A DNA stretch of 64,000 bases from Gymnopilus junonius (lineage: Eukaryota; Basidiomycota; Agaricomycetes; Agaricales; Galerinaceae): the NCBI GenBank assembly GCA_015501075.1, contig JADNYJ010000015.1, positions 124,001 to 188,000 on the forward strand, in the 5' to 3' direction. The translations under genes were made by a program, and so were the position numbers. The notes beneath the pieces were generated by a model. The model was not told the origin of the DNA. It made no database searches and saw only the letters and a list, made by a program, of their open reading frames with translations. Positions 48,394 to 61,111 of this stretch are shown one piece after another (the stretch's first letter is position 1; each line of letters opens with the position of its first letter).

Positions 48394-51300
48394 TCATGAA
48401 GTTTCTGATCCAGAAGGCGCGCGATGATCAGGATTAGCCACGAATAGGCTACGTCTGGGGACGAGCCCATAATCCACTTCGACCCTCTTCTTTGACCTTT
48501 CCTCCCTCTGCTTTGTATTGATCGGCGGAGGAGAACCAACTTGTCCTTGCGACATCCGTCTCTCGTACGCTTGCACACGCTCTGCTACTTTGCTAGGTGA
48601 CATCGGTGTGGCCGGGGGGGATGGAGTATCAACGTTGTCCAGATGTAAAGGAGTGACGGGCACGAATTTGGCTTTGTATGCCGACGGTGGAGAAGATGGC
48701 GGTAGCTGCAGGGGTGTTGGGGTTGATGCTGGAACAGAAAACCCTTCCAGTTCTACGGGAGACGTGAATTGAATCAACTCCTCTCCATGCCCCTCAAGCC
48801 CCGCTAAACCCGTCCTTCCACCAGCCCCAGACATCGAAGCATGTGTATCAACACTCAACCCACCCGCGGAGCTCGTACTTCCAGAGCTCCAGCGGTTCCT
48901 CTCCTTGACCCTCTGCACGACCTCCATCGTCCCAGCCATCCTCTCGATCGCCTCCGTGTCTGTCGTACGCAAAGAAGACATCGACTTGCCATGATCGGTC
49001 GTACCTCCAGCATCATCAGTAGCGTATACCTTGTTCTTGAGTGAATTCCCTCTGGATAGCGGAGTAGCGGAGGCGACCTGACCTCCTGCAGATCCAGAAT
49101 TCCCACTGCCAGGCGAACTTTTTTCCGTGCCAGGCGCTGAACCTGTGGTACTGCCTTCTTCGATAGCCACCAACCTCGGAGCAGGATTCGGGTCCCGGAT
49201 ATCGTAATTTGTCCGATTCGCAGCACCAGTACTCGATCTCCGATCAAGCAGGCTCGAACGTGCAAAGCGGGTCCACCAGGAGTCGCTCCTCATCGGCTGA
49301 TTTGTGTTTAATAGATTAGGATCAGATGCACCAACGATGGCGGTGGATTTAGGCTGAGACTGAGGAGAACCCGGTGTGGTTGGAGTGGCGTTCATAGAGG
49401 TGACGGAGGTTGCCCGCGACCTGGATGAGCCTGCTCCGGTGAATGGGCTTGGCACATTTTCGCTCGAGTGCGCTTTGGAAGAACCAGAGGTACCCAAAGT
49501 TTGCAAAGGTAAAGTGCTCTGAGAGGTGTGCTCGGAAAGTGGACTGAGAGTTTGCCCGACCTGATGAGAAAGTGGCAAGACGGTAAGGAGAGGCGCGAGC
49601 AAGGAAGGTGTCGGCATGACTTGGCGCACTGTGGGCCTGCTACCATCGTATCCTTCATCGGAACGTTCGTCATAAAGCTGGCTTGGTGAAAAGCCATTGT
49701 TCGTCTGCTCCTCAGTGGGATCAATGAAAGGGTCACGATAGCTGACCCCACTTCTAGAACTGGCATAACTGGCATAGCTCATTCCGCGTCGATCTTGTGG
49801 CCTGGAACCCACAGTAGCAGCACCGACAAAACCAGTTTCTTCATCCCTCATTAGTGCAGCGCCATCTGAGAACGGATCAGACTTTTCTCTCCATACAGCT
49901 GGATACCCTCCAGTGCCATGACTAGTTATACTGGCATCACGACTCCGCAGCCTGGAACCGCCCAAGAAGCTCCGTAATGACCATGAACTCCCATTAGTCG
50001 CTTGCCTTCTTGCATTATACCATTCACCAAAACTGCGTGTGTCCTCGTCAGCCAGCATATCCCTCCTTTGGCGTTGGGCGTGTCGGACCGTCCGCATCTT
50101 CGTCGCTGCAGTCAAAGCACCTGCGAGACCAAGAGTACCCAAAATGCCATGAGCTCTGCCCTGGGGTGGGTCAAGCTCATGGAAGCCAGCCTCGGGAATT
50201 TCATTGAGGTAAGGGCTGTCATCGTCGTCCTCCTCTTTGTTTCCTAGAGCTATGAAGGCGCGGTTGCCTTCTCCATTTTGTCGTTGCTTGCGGATATAAT
50301 AAGCAGCACCTAGGCCAATGATAATCAAACCCATAATGCCAAAAGAAGTCCCCACTGCAATGGCTGTTGTGCTGCTAGCACTACCATTACTTGATTGACC
50401 GTCACCGCCAGCACCTGGAACCGAGGAAGAAGTTGAAGTCGCCTGTCCTGAACTGATCGACCTGGACGCTGTTGGTACGTTCCGATTTGTAGTTTGGGCG
50501 GGGGCAGGAAGGGTTTGTGAAATGGAAGAGGCCGATGGAGGTGTAAATGTAGGAGCGAAAGTACCAGCTGAAGGATTGTAAATCTGCAGAGGGGCAGGTG
50601 CTGGTGCGTTGTTTGCATACCCTAAGGTTGAAACCAGATGAGACCCAAATGCCGCAGGCGAAGGATGAGCTAAAAGAGCTTACCAAATCCAAATACAACC
50701 TGGTCGCCTGAAGAAACTGCGAAATGATCACGCCGGGCCCCCACCTGAGACAAGGCATCTATTTGGGTCCAGTTCATTGGGTTTTGGGTCGTGTCCAGAA
50801 TCCAGCCGTCAGCAAAGTTTGTTTGAAAAGCGGCATCACATCCTCCCTGGATGATAACTTTCCCATCGGCGATTAATACAGCGGCGAAGTCCATCCTGGG
50901 CGAAGGGATTGCTGAAATGCTGGTATTGACGACAGACCATGACGGAAGTGACTGTGTGATATCTAGAATCCAGATGACAGAAAGGGGAAGGAGGGTTCCC
51001 TGGGATTGGGAGTATCCTCCGAATACGAGGATACGTTCATCCGGGAGGATGATGGAAACGTGGCCGTATATGTCTGGGGGTGCATTCTGGGAGGGAAGTA
51101 AAGCAAAGGACGGGGCATTTGGATCGAAGACATAATTGTCGGAAAATGCATTGGCGGATCCATCTGCCTTTTCTCCCCCAAATATATATACCAGACCGGA
51201 CGGCGCTGTAGCGGTGGAATGTCGTATACGCCGACTAGGTTGCCCTACCCAGGAAGTGGGTTCCGGGATCCAAACAGGAGAGAGGCGAGAGAATATATTG

Positions 51301-51768
51301 AGGAGTTCCGCGGAATCTGCAGCATCGACAATGACAATATCAGAATTTGGACCAGGCTGACCACCAAGGAGGAGGATTTGAGATGTATTGAACGCCGAAA
51401 GGGAACTCCATGCAAGGGCTGGTCCTTGAGATGTTGAAGTGTTCGTAGAACTACTGACTTGTATCCAGGGAGGCGAAGAAGCAGAGAATGGAGAAGCAAG
51501 GGAGAGGTAGAGGATGTCGTTAATAGTTGGAGCACCTGTGTAGGAAAACGAGTTGAACTGGTCTGTCTTGCCTCCAAATACAAATAGGGCGTCATTGATC
51601 ACAACGGTGGCTTGCCCCCATCTACCATGTTATCCGTGTTCAGAATTCATGATAAGAGAGTGGAGGTAAACAAACGCACCTTGGAAGAGCATCAAAAGCT
51701 GCGACGTGATACAATAATGATTGGGAGAATACAAGATAGCATAGGGTTGCAGATGAACGCATGTTCAT
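48394..51768 (-). CDS. Kelch/galactose-oxidase-like extracellular domain with one membrane span and long cytosolic tail
   Basis: Predicted type I membrane protein. Three exons join in frame: 51768-51680, 51621-50684, 50621-48394; 1084 residues. An N-terminal signal-like segment (SATLCYLVFSQSLLYHVAAF) is followed by a kelch beta-propeller-like region to about residue 340, with repeats NDALFVFGGKTDQ, QILLLGGQPG, GLVYIFGGEKADGS, RILVFGGYSQSQG and KVIIQGGCDAAF. A Ser/Thr/Pro-rich juxtamembrane stretch precedes the span GTSFGIMGLIIIGLGAAYYI near residue 432. The tail of about 630 residues is Ser/Gly/Pro-rich and disordered. Fungal kelch-membrane proteins are associated with polarity and cell-wall signalling, but the role here is unknown. 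The three-residue-earlier Met (MNMRSS) was taken as start. Confidence 0.85.
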
Positions 51769-52479
51769 ACCGTTGAGGTTTGAACCTTGGGTTTGTTGAA
51801 ATGGCAGAATACAACAGACAAAGACGCGAGAAGGAGTTCAGGACATTTACAAGAGAGGTGTTTTGGTCGTGAGAGGTCGTGAAATATTGGAAGATCGACG
51901 TTGGTGGAGTTGGCTCCTTCAAGCGAGCACGATATGTCGGTTCAAGCTGCTTGCACAGCCACATTCGACAATTCCTCTTTCAGGCACACTCAGTCTCCAC
52001 TCCGTCATTTCCTCTGTATCAATACTAACTCGAATGACGTAGCAGTATAATAATATCTGCTTGAAGCTTTCATTTATCTTGGCTATTCTCCTCTTTCTGA
52101 TTATGCGTATCGTTTAGTATATCAGAACATCCAGAACTTCGCAAATACACTTAATTTCGAGTTAGCGTCGTGCTGGTAGTTAACATTGACCGTTATTTAA
52201 TTGATAACTTTCAACGAATTGATCTGACTTGGAGCAAGTTCACATTTAGTCACTGTCAGTATTCTCTGTGTAAATGCTCAAGCTTCAAGTACCATCGCTT
52301 TCCTGTTGCCGTGACTCGCCACTTGTTCGCCGCCTTCATGCTTTGAACCAAAAATAGCTGCATTTGTGTCTGTTGCTATCAGAGGTCTTTGGCTTCCCAA
52401 CTTTTTTTGGTCACAGAAATTGCTGAAAGCACAAGCTATTGTCCAAAGGGCAAACCTTCCCTAACCTTCCCCTCCGACG
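51769..52479. other. Divergent promoter region of the kelch-membrane protein and Pwp1 genes
   Basis: 711 bp between two divergent starts; A/T-rich in its centre. No gene or recognised regulatory element seen beyond a CT-rich leader just before the Pwp1 ATG (CCTTCCCTAACCTTCCCCTC). Confidence 0.5.
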
Positions 52480-54480
52480 ATGAGTAATTTAATATCGGCG
52501 GCGGCCTGGGTACGCAGAGGAGTTTCTGCTCAACACCCCCAAAAATACGTGCTGGACGACAAGGAACTGGAGCGCGTTAGTGCACTCGCACGAATAGAGC
52601 TGGAAGATGCTCGGATCGAACTCGAACGTGCCCATCTAGCTGCACAAGAAATGGGGAAGGGCGCTGAAGGAGAAGAAGCGGATGATAATGCTGGTGATGA
52701 TGAGGAGAACTGGGTAGAGTAAGATCTTCGTTCCCTATATTTGAAACAAAGGAATTCTTAATAAATTTCCCGTGTCTTTACATTTTTATTCTTAGTGAAG
52801 ACGATGACGCTATGGATGTCGATCCTGGTGCTGCCCCAAAATCAAAGGTCGATGATCTGTCAGAATATAATTTGGATGACTATGATGACGATGCTAAAAC
52901 ACTCTGTCAGTCTTTCTGACTTATTTTATTATTTCGCATCAACTGACTTTTGCGTCTTCCTAGCTACCGGTCCATTCAGTAATATAAAGGGACTAACATA
53001 TTACAAGGACAACGAAGAAGATCCTTATATCACCCTAAAAGACGTATGATTCATTTCCTGTATTCACATTCCGCAACTCAGCAATTTGTTTCAAGGAAGA
53101 CGACGACGAGCGTGAAGAATTAGAAATTCTGCCAACAGACAACCTTATTGTAGTCGCAAAAACAGAAGACGAAATATCTCAATTAGAAATCTACGTCTAC
53201 GACGAATCACAAGAAAATCTGTACGCCCATCATGACCTCATGCTGCCCAACTTCCCACTTTGCCTTGAATGGCTCGATTTTCCCCCTACTTCTTCCTCTT
53301 TTGCACCCTCTGTGTCAGTACCGAATGCTTCAGGATTCGGAAACTACATTGCAGTTGGCACACTTGACCCAGAGATCGAAATTTGGTCACTGGACGTTTT
53401 GGAAGCGATGTATCCAGCTTCAATTCTCGGTCGACCAGATGAGACTAAAGCGCATATACCTATACCAAGTGGGACAGGAAAGAAGAAAAAGAAAAAGCCC
53501 AAGCACCGTACAACTCAGGCCTCCTACCACGTGGACGCCGTTCTCGGGTTGAGTTGGAACAAAACCCAACGAAATCTCCTTGCAAGTGCCAGCGCCGATC
53601 GTACTGTCAAGCTATGGGATCTCAGCCGTGATCCTACCCTTAACGGAGAAGGTGGCAAGTCTGCAGGTGCGATTCGCAGCTTTGATATACACAAGGACAA
53701 AGTGCAGGCCGTTCAGTGGAATTCTCAAGAGCCTACTGTACTGTTGACGGGAAGCTATGATCGTACGGTCAGGACGTTTGACTCTCGCGCTCCGACTACC
53801 GGTGTAGGCGCTGCTGTAGGTAGTGATGTGGAAGCCCTGAGATGGGACCCATGGGAGAGCTATGGCTTCTATGTCAGTTCTTTCACCTTGTTGCAACTGG
53901 TTTTTATACTCATTTTTTCGATATAGGTCTCCTTAGAGAACGGTTTAGTACTAAACTTTGATGTACGGGCATTGCCCTCCAACCTTGACCAACCATCACC
54001 GTCTCGATTCACCCTCCAAGCTCATGATGGCGCCGTTTCGTCGATCGACGTCAATCCACATATGAGGGGATGCATCGCCACAGGGGGCACGGATAAATTA
54101 GTCAAAGTATGGAATGTCAACGATGAAGAAAATGGCAAGCGGAGCGTCAGTCTTGTCACGTCGCGAGATCTTGGAGTTGTACGTTTTTCTCTCGCTCCCT
54201 TAATCTTCAAGAAATTGACCTGCACTTTTCTTTCTTTTTTTAGGGCAAAGTATTTTCGACGGTCTGGTCGCCTGATGACCCTCTCACTTTAGCTGCTGCC
54301 GGTTCAAAAGCAAAATTACAAATCTGGGACGTTGGTGCTAACTTTGGTGTACGTAAAGCATTCGGTGCCAAGCTCCGGGAGGCAGGAAAGACACTGAAAG
54401 AGAGGGAAGAGGGTCAAGGAGGTGGTGTGATCGGTGTTGCTAGTGACGATGAAGAGAGTGAGGGGGAAGATGACGATTAG
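52480..54480 (+). CDS. PWP1: Periodic tryptophan protein 1, WD40 ribosome-biogenesis factor
   Basis: Nucleolar WD40 protein needed for 60S ribosomal subunit assembly. Six exons join in frame: 52480-52718, 52796-52905, 52964-53043, 53096-53872, 53927-54178, 54244-54480; 564 residues. The N-terminus MSNLISAAAWVRRGVSAQHP is characteristic of the family, followed by an acidic stretch and FSNIKGLTYYKDNEEDPYIT. WD repeats include IAVGTLDPEIEIWSLDVLEA, LASASADRTVKLWDLSRDP, LLTGSYDRTVRTFDSRAP, IATGGTDKLVKVWNVND and LAAAGSKAKLQIWDVGANFG. A Lys-rich KKKKKKPKHR before the third repeat could serve in nucleolar targeting. The tail is acidic (SDDEESEGEDDD). Intact, with all exon phases consistent. Confidence 0.95.
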
Positions 54481-54742
54481 ATCTCACTCGCAGAGGATAT
54501 ATCATGCTCGTTTCTGTTGGACGCTGTTTGGACGTCCAATGGAAATATTTTATGTACGCCAATGAAGTACGTATTGAAAAGCCTTCTTAAATTTGAGTAT
54601 ACCAGTAACCATCCATTAGAATGTGTCACCGACAGAAATAAAACGTTATAGTTAACATTAAACAACTAGCTAAACGTCTAGGACGTCTTTTGCGGGTATA
54701 TGTAATCGGTGTATTGTATGTTATCATTCACTCATCGTCAAA

Positions 54743-56792
<2,050 letters not shown>

Positions 56793-57023
56793 AACGGAGG
56801 ATGAGGGTGTGACGACTCCTGAAATTTCCCTTCGTTTATATCTGGCTTTGAAATTTGCAAGTCGAACCATTCCCATCGTACATGCCTTTTACGGCAACTC
56901 TAGAATAGATCTGGGCTCGTGCAAAAAAGTAAACTACGACATAACATGGGCGATTTGTCCAAGGGGTTCTTTCTCTGACAGAGCAGAGGCTGGACCGTTC
57001 AAGGTGCAGCTAGAAAGACTAAT

Positions 57024-58484
57024 ATGTCGGCCCACTTGTACGCACTGCTCGGATGGATACGCGAGACTTCCCTTGGCCGGAATTTCAAATGGAATACATC
57101 GTCGTCAACTGTCGTATTACCTCAGGAGATCAAGGACGAAATCTTGGGCTATCTCTGGGACGATAAAAGGGCACTTGGCGCGTGTGCTCTTGCCTGCCGT
57201 GCATTCCTCGATCCTTCCCAGAAGCTCATCTTCTCCAAAGTTATCGTGTCACCCCCTACTCCCAAGAGACGCGCGCGTTCGAGTACAACACAGCGGCCAG
57301 GATTAACTGCTACACGTCTTGCAAGACTACTCGAATCCATACCACGACTATGCCGATATGTTCAACACCTCGAAATCCGCGACGAAGAGGATGAATGGCT
57401 CCTGAAAGATACCTCAATACCCCAAATCCTCCCTCGCTTCATCAACCTCAGAGCACTTGTCATCAACTACCGTAAGTTCAGATACTCCGACATCGTATCA
57501 TGGCCCGACAACTTTTTGTGTGCGTTGCTTTCTGCCATACACCTCCCCAGCTTCAAATACTTGTCCGTCACCGAGATGCCACTGGCCCTGTTAGAACATG
57601 GGCAACATCTCACGCATTTGTATATTAGGGACCTAACCTTCCAAAAGCTGCCTTTCCATGCGTGCTCCTCGTGTAACGGGAAGCTTTCCTTGTCCTCTTT
57701 GGGTATCGATGCGTTGCCGGACTACGATGGTGAGGAGTTCCTCCAAATTTTACGAGACAAGATCGATACGACCCACATAAGGAGGTTATTCGCTCACCCG
57801 GTCGACACCATCGAAGGACATTCTGTCCTGTGGTCCGTTCTTAAGGATTGTGTGGACACCTTGGAAGAATTGGTATTTATTCCCTGTAGTTTCAGTAGGT
57901 CAATCTTTGCAATTTATAGGATCCTCGTTTATGTTTCGTCTCTCCATCCAGTAACCGACCCAGAAGTAGCAATCGAAGAACCTGTCGACTGGACTACCCT
58001 CAGATTTCTGCGGGTCTTTGCCACCCGGGTTGAAATGATCTCTCATGACGACTCAGAAGACGGGGGCAGCGACTCGGAAGAGCTGTCAGGCGCTTTCCAC
58101 TGGTTGAACAACGTGCTCAAGGACATGTCCTCGAGCAAGGGTTGTTTGGAAGAAATAACCATTCAAGCTAACTACGAGCTCGCCGAATCGGACGTCGAAC
58201 TTCCCCACTGGGATGGAATCACCACTATGCTTCTCGACAGAACTCGGTTCCCCCGCCTGAAGAAAGTCGAGATCAAGGTTGCCTCCTTTCTGAAACATGA
58301 TATCAAGGATCTCTTGCAAGAGGTAGAAGAGTATGCCGACAGGTTAAGACAGGAGTCGATTCAACCATTGGACGTTACCGTTTCACCTGCTGAACGTTCG
58401 TCTTTGATTTCGTTCGTCGGGGTTCCCAAGCTGACCAACTACTTTTATATAGCCTTCGCACCTCTACGTCCCTTCTATTCCTAA
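57024..58484 (+). CDS. F-box-like protein, intact family copy
   Basis: Only intact member of the local F-box-like family. Two exons: 57024-57894 and 57952-58484, 467 residues. The 57-bp intron is a multiple of three, so the frame stays open if it is retained; its position and phase match the introns of both other long copies, which supports splicing. The N-terminal F-box-like core is LPQEIKDEILGYLWDD then CALACRAFLDPSQKLIFSKV. The rest has leucine-rich stretches without regular spacing (FINLRALVINYRK, LEELVFIPC, LRFLRVFATR) and an acidic loop DDSEDGGSDSEE. F-box proteins usually serve as SCF ubiquitin-ligase substrate receptors; that function is inferred. A tandem decayed copy follows 400 bp downstream. 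Confidence 0.75.
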   Translation: MSAHLYALLGWIRETSLGRNFKWNTSSSTVVLPQEIKDEILGYLWDDKRALGACALACRAFLDPSQKLIFSKVIVSPPTPKRRARSSTTQRPGLTATRLARLLESIPRLCRYVQHLEIRDEEDEWLLKDTSIPQILPRFINLRALVINYRKFRYSDIVSWPDNFLCALLSAIHLPSFKYLSVTEMPLALLEHGQHLTHLYIRDLTFQKLPFHACSSCNGKLSLSSLGIDALPDYDGEEFLQILRDKIDTTHIRRLFAHPVDTIEGHSVLWSVLKDCVDTLEELVFIPCSFSRSIFAIYRILVYVSSLHPVTDPEVAIEEPVDWTTLRFLRVFATRVEMISHDDSEDGGSDSEELSGAFHWLNNVLKDMSSSKGCLEEITIQANYELAESDVELPHWDGITTMLLDRTRFPRLKKVEIKVASFLKHDIKDLLQEVEEYADRLRQESIQPLDVTVSPAERSSLISFVGVPKLTNYFYIAFAPLRPFYS

Positions 58485-58887
58485 AAGTAAACGCAGGGAA
58501 CTTCCCAAGAACGATGATGTACCGTCGTTCAAAGCAGCGTCGATAGCTCTGTCTGATGCATGTACTAAGCCGTATCAGTGCATGTCGCGCGCGCACGTTT
58601 AAATGAAGAAATATACAAGCGCAATTTTGGACGATGCAAGCACCTCAAAAATTCGTTCAAAAATTCGCTATGGACGACCATTTCGAATATCACCTTCTTT
58701 CTCAACGAATAATTCCAACGACTTATGCTTCAATGGCAGAAACATACTTGACGGATGAAGTGCAAATGATCCAGCTTAATGTACCCCCCATTTAAGTAAG
58801 ATATAGCAGCATAACTATCGGCTGTGTAATGGAGTAACTCAAGAAGCCGTAGAGGTGGTTTTATGGGAAGAGGTGACCTGTTGATTG

Positions 58888-60045
58888 CCAACGGCCACGT
58901 TTCCTCAGGAAATCGAGGACGAAATAGTGTACTATCTCTGGGACGACAAAGATGCCCTTATGACTTGTGCTTTGGCATGCCACTCCTTTCTCCATCCTTC
59001 TCAAGACCTACTTTTCCACAAAATTATTCTTTCGTCCCCCATTACAGCTATGTAGAATATCCGATATTCTTGGCCAAGACTAACTCCTTTGCTTTTCGCA
59101 AACTTGACGGAACGTTCACCCCATTTATGCCACCATGTTCGGCATCTTGAAGTAGACGACAAATGGGAGGAATGGCTTGTAAATGACGCTTTGATTTTGC
59201 CATTACTGCCTCTCCTTACCAATCGCAGAGCACTTATCATCTGCTACGGAGAACCTTCTTGCTATCGAGTCTAGCACCCTGAATGGACTGAAAGTTTTTT
59301 ATCCGCTTTGCTTTCTGCCATTCACTTGCCTGGCCTCAAGTTCTTATGTCTTCCCGGATTTCCATCAGCCTTGAGTCTACGGCATGGGCAACACATAACT
59401 CATCTATCTATTGGCGAGTTTGCATCCCAAGGACTGCCTTTTTCCACCGCATGTGGCGACGACATGTAAAGTCGGAAACTCCAATTGCATTCTCTGGAAC
59501 TCTCATTATTACCAAAAGATCGAAATTCTGATCTTCTCCAGGTCTTGCGCAATGATATCGATCTGGAGAACATAAAAAGACTTTTTAAGGCATTAGATAT
59601 CATTGAAGCACATCACGTTCTATATTCAATTCTACAGGATTGCTACAACAATCTGGAGGAACTAGTGTTTGACCCTTGTGAAAAGAGTAAGCTCATTTCC
59701 TGTACCCCGACGAGCTATTTGCACCTAATCTTATTTTCTCTCGACACAGTTTGGGATCTAGCAATTGCCGTTACGGAGCCCATCGACTCTAGCATCCTGA
59801 CATCTTTAAGGGTCTTCTCTACCAGGGTCATTGTTTTTAATGATTTTGACGAGGAGGGAATTTGTCACTCATTCCACTGGTTGACCAAGTTGGTAGAAAA
59901 ATTGTCGTCGTCGAGCTCAATCCTGGAAGAATTAACCATTTATATTGATTGTGCCATACGTAAAACATCGCTTTTTCTTCTTCCCTGGGATGATACTGTT
60001 GCTTTGCTACTCGACAAGGTTCGTTTGCCCCGCCTATCCATGTAA
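58888..60045 (+). pseudogene. F-box-like gene, decayed tandem copy
   Basis: Head-to-tail duplicate of the gene just upstream. Homology starts at FPQEIEDEIVYYLWDDKDAL then CALACHSFLHPSQDLLFHKI and meets an in-frame TAG near 59053 (SSPITAM-stop). It resumes at HLCHHVRHLEVDDKWEEWLV, is interrupted by another stop near 59273, and continues LLSAIHLPGLKFLCL, LHSLELSLLPKDRNSDLLQV, NLEELVFDPCEK. The phase-1 intron (59690-59749 approx., GTAAGC..CACAG) is retained at the conserved site, then EPIDSSILTSLRVFSTRV to LLLDKVRLPRLSM before a final stop at 60045. At least three disabling changes across the copy make it a pseudogene. Confidence 0.8.
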
Positions 60046-61111
60046 ATTCATTACCGGCATGATGAAAAATATTGAGGATCTCATGGCAAAGTTAGAGGAA
60101 TTTACCACCAAAATAAGGAAGAAATTCAGCTCAAGAGTTGACGTTTCGTTATCGTCAAGATCTGGGTCAAGCTGCCTGTTTTCCAAACCATCGACCGTGA
60201 CAACGATGTCTTGGACTAATAAATCATTTTGATATAGTTGATCCAGTTCTACGTCCATTCTTCATTTAGGCTCATGTAACGGACCGATGGAATTCGTTAA
60301 GTTTCTCTGTACTGGGTGCTGCCAAATGGAACGAGGACTCTTAACTCGAGGTTACAGGTTTCATCATCGCTAGTTGATGGTTTGTCTTTTGATCTATTGA
60401 GCAACGAGGCACTTGAACTGACCAATGACATTCATACAGTTCCTGGGCCTCTGCGGCCATTCTACTCCCAGTCGCATAGTTGGTCCACTTTCTCTGCATG
60501 GACATGGCCAAATTATGTGTTATTTTACCCATACAGTTCTGTTTATGTGGTTTGTGAATCTACGTGCATTCTTCGCAATCCACACTTGTGATGAATCTAG
60601 CGAACCTCGCTTGAACTGTAACACATGCATTCAACATTGCATGATGTTCGATCTACATGGCCTTTCATCGAAGAGACTTTTTGCGCTTTTCCAGAGAACT
60701 CGTGCCGTGTCATCGAGCCCTCTAGGGTTGGTATCGGCCTTGAGTTAGGTGGAAGTATTTTGCAACATGTCCATTTAGTCGCCTCAAGATCTCAAGTACA
60801 TTCTTAGGCAAGGAAAGTCGGCTGCAGCATGATTATCAGTTCGCGGTGATCGACGCTCGTGCCATATCTTCCATGAAGCAGGAAGTTCTGAAAGCTTTCA
60901 GGTATTGCAGGCTCCCCAATTCATTAATATTTTCAAAAGATATCACGCCTTACCATATGCGTCAGTAGGCAAATACAGACATTATCCATGAGATGAGAGT
61001 TTGAATTACGTGCGTGCAGGTCAGAGTGGAAACATACAATTATACTCGTAGGGTACGAAAACTGGTTTAAAATGTACATAAGAAATGAAGTGTAAACGCA
61101 ATCGGTTGAGT
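60046..61111. other. Convergent intergenic region, no gene seen
   Basis: Between the decayed F-box-like copy and the 3' end of the exoribonuclease gene. The first 200 bp may be further remnants of the F-box-like tail. Beyond that only short unrecognised frames. Confidence 0.5.
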
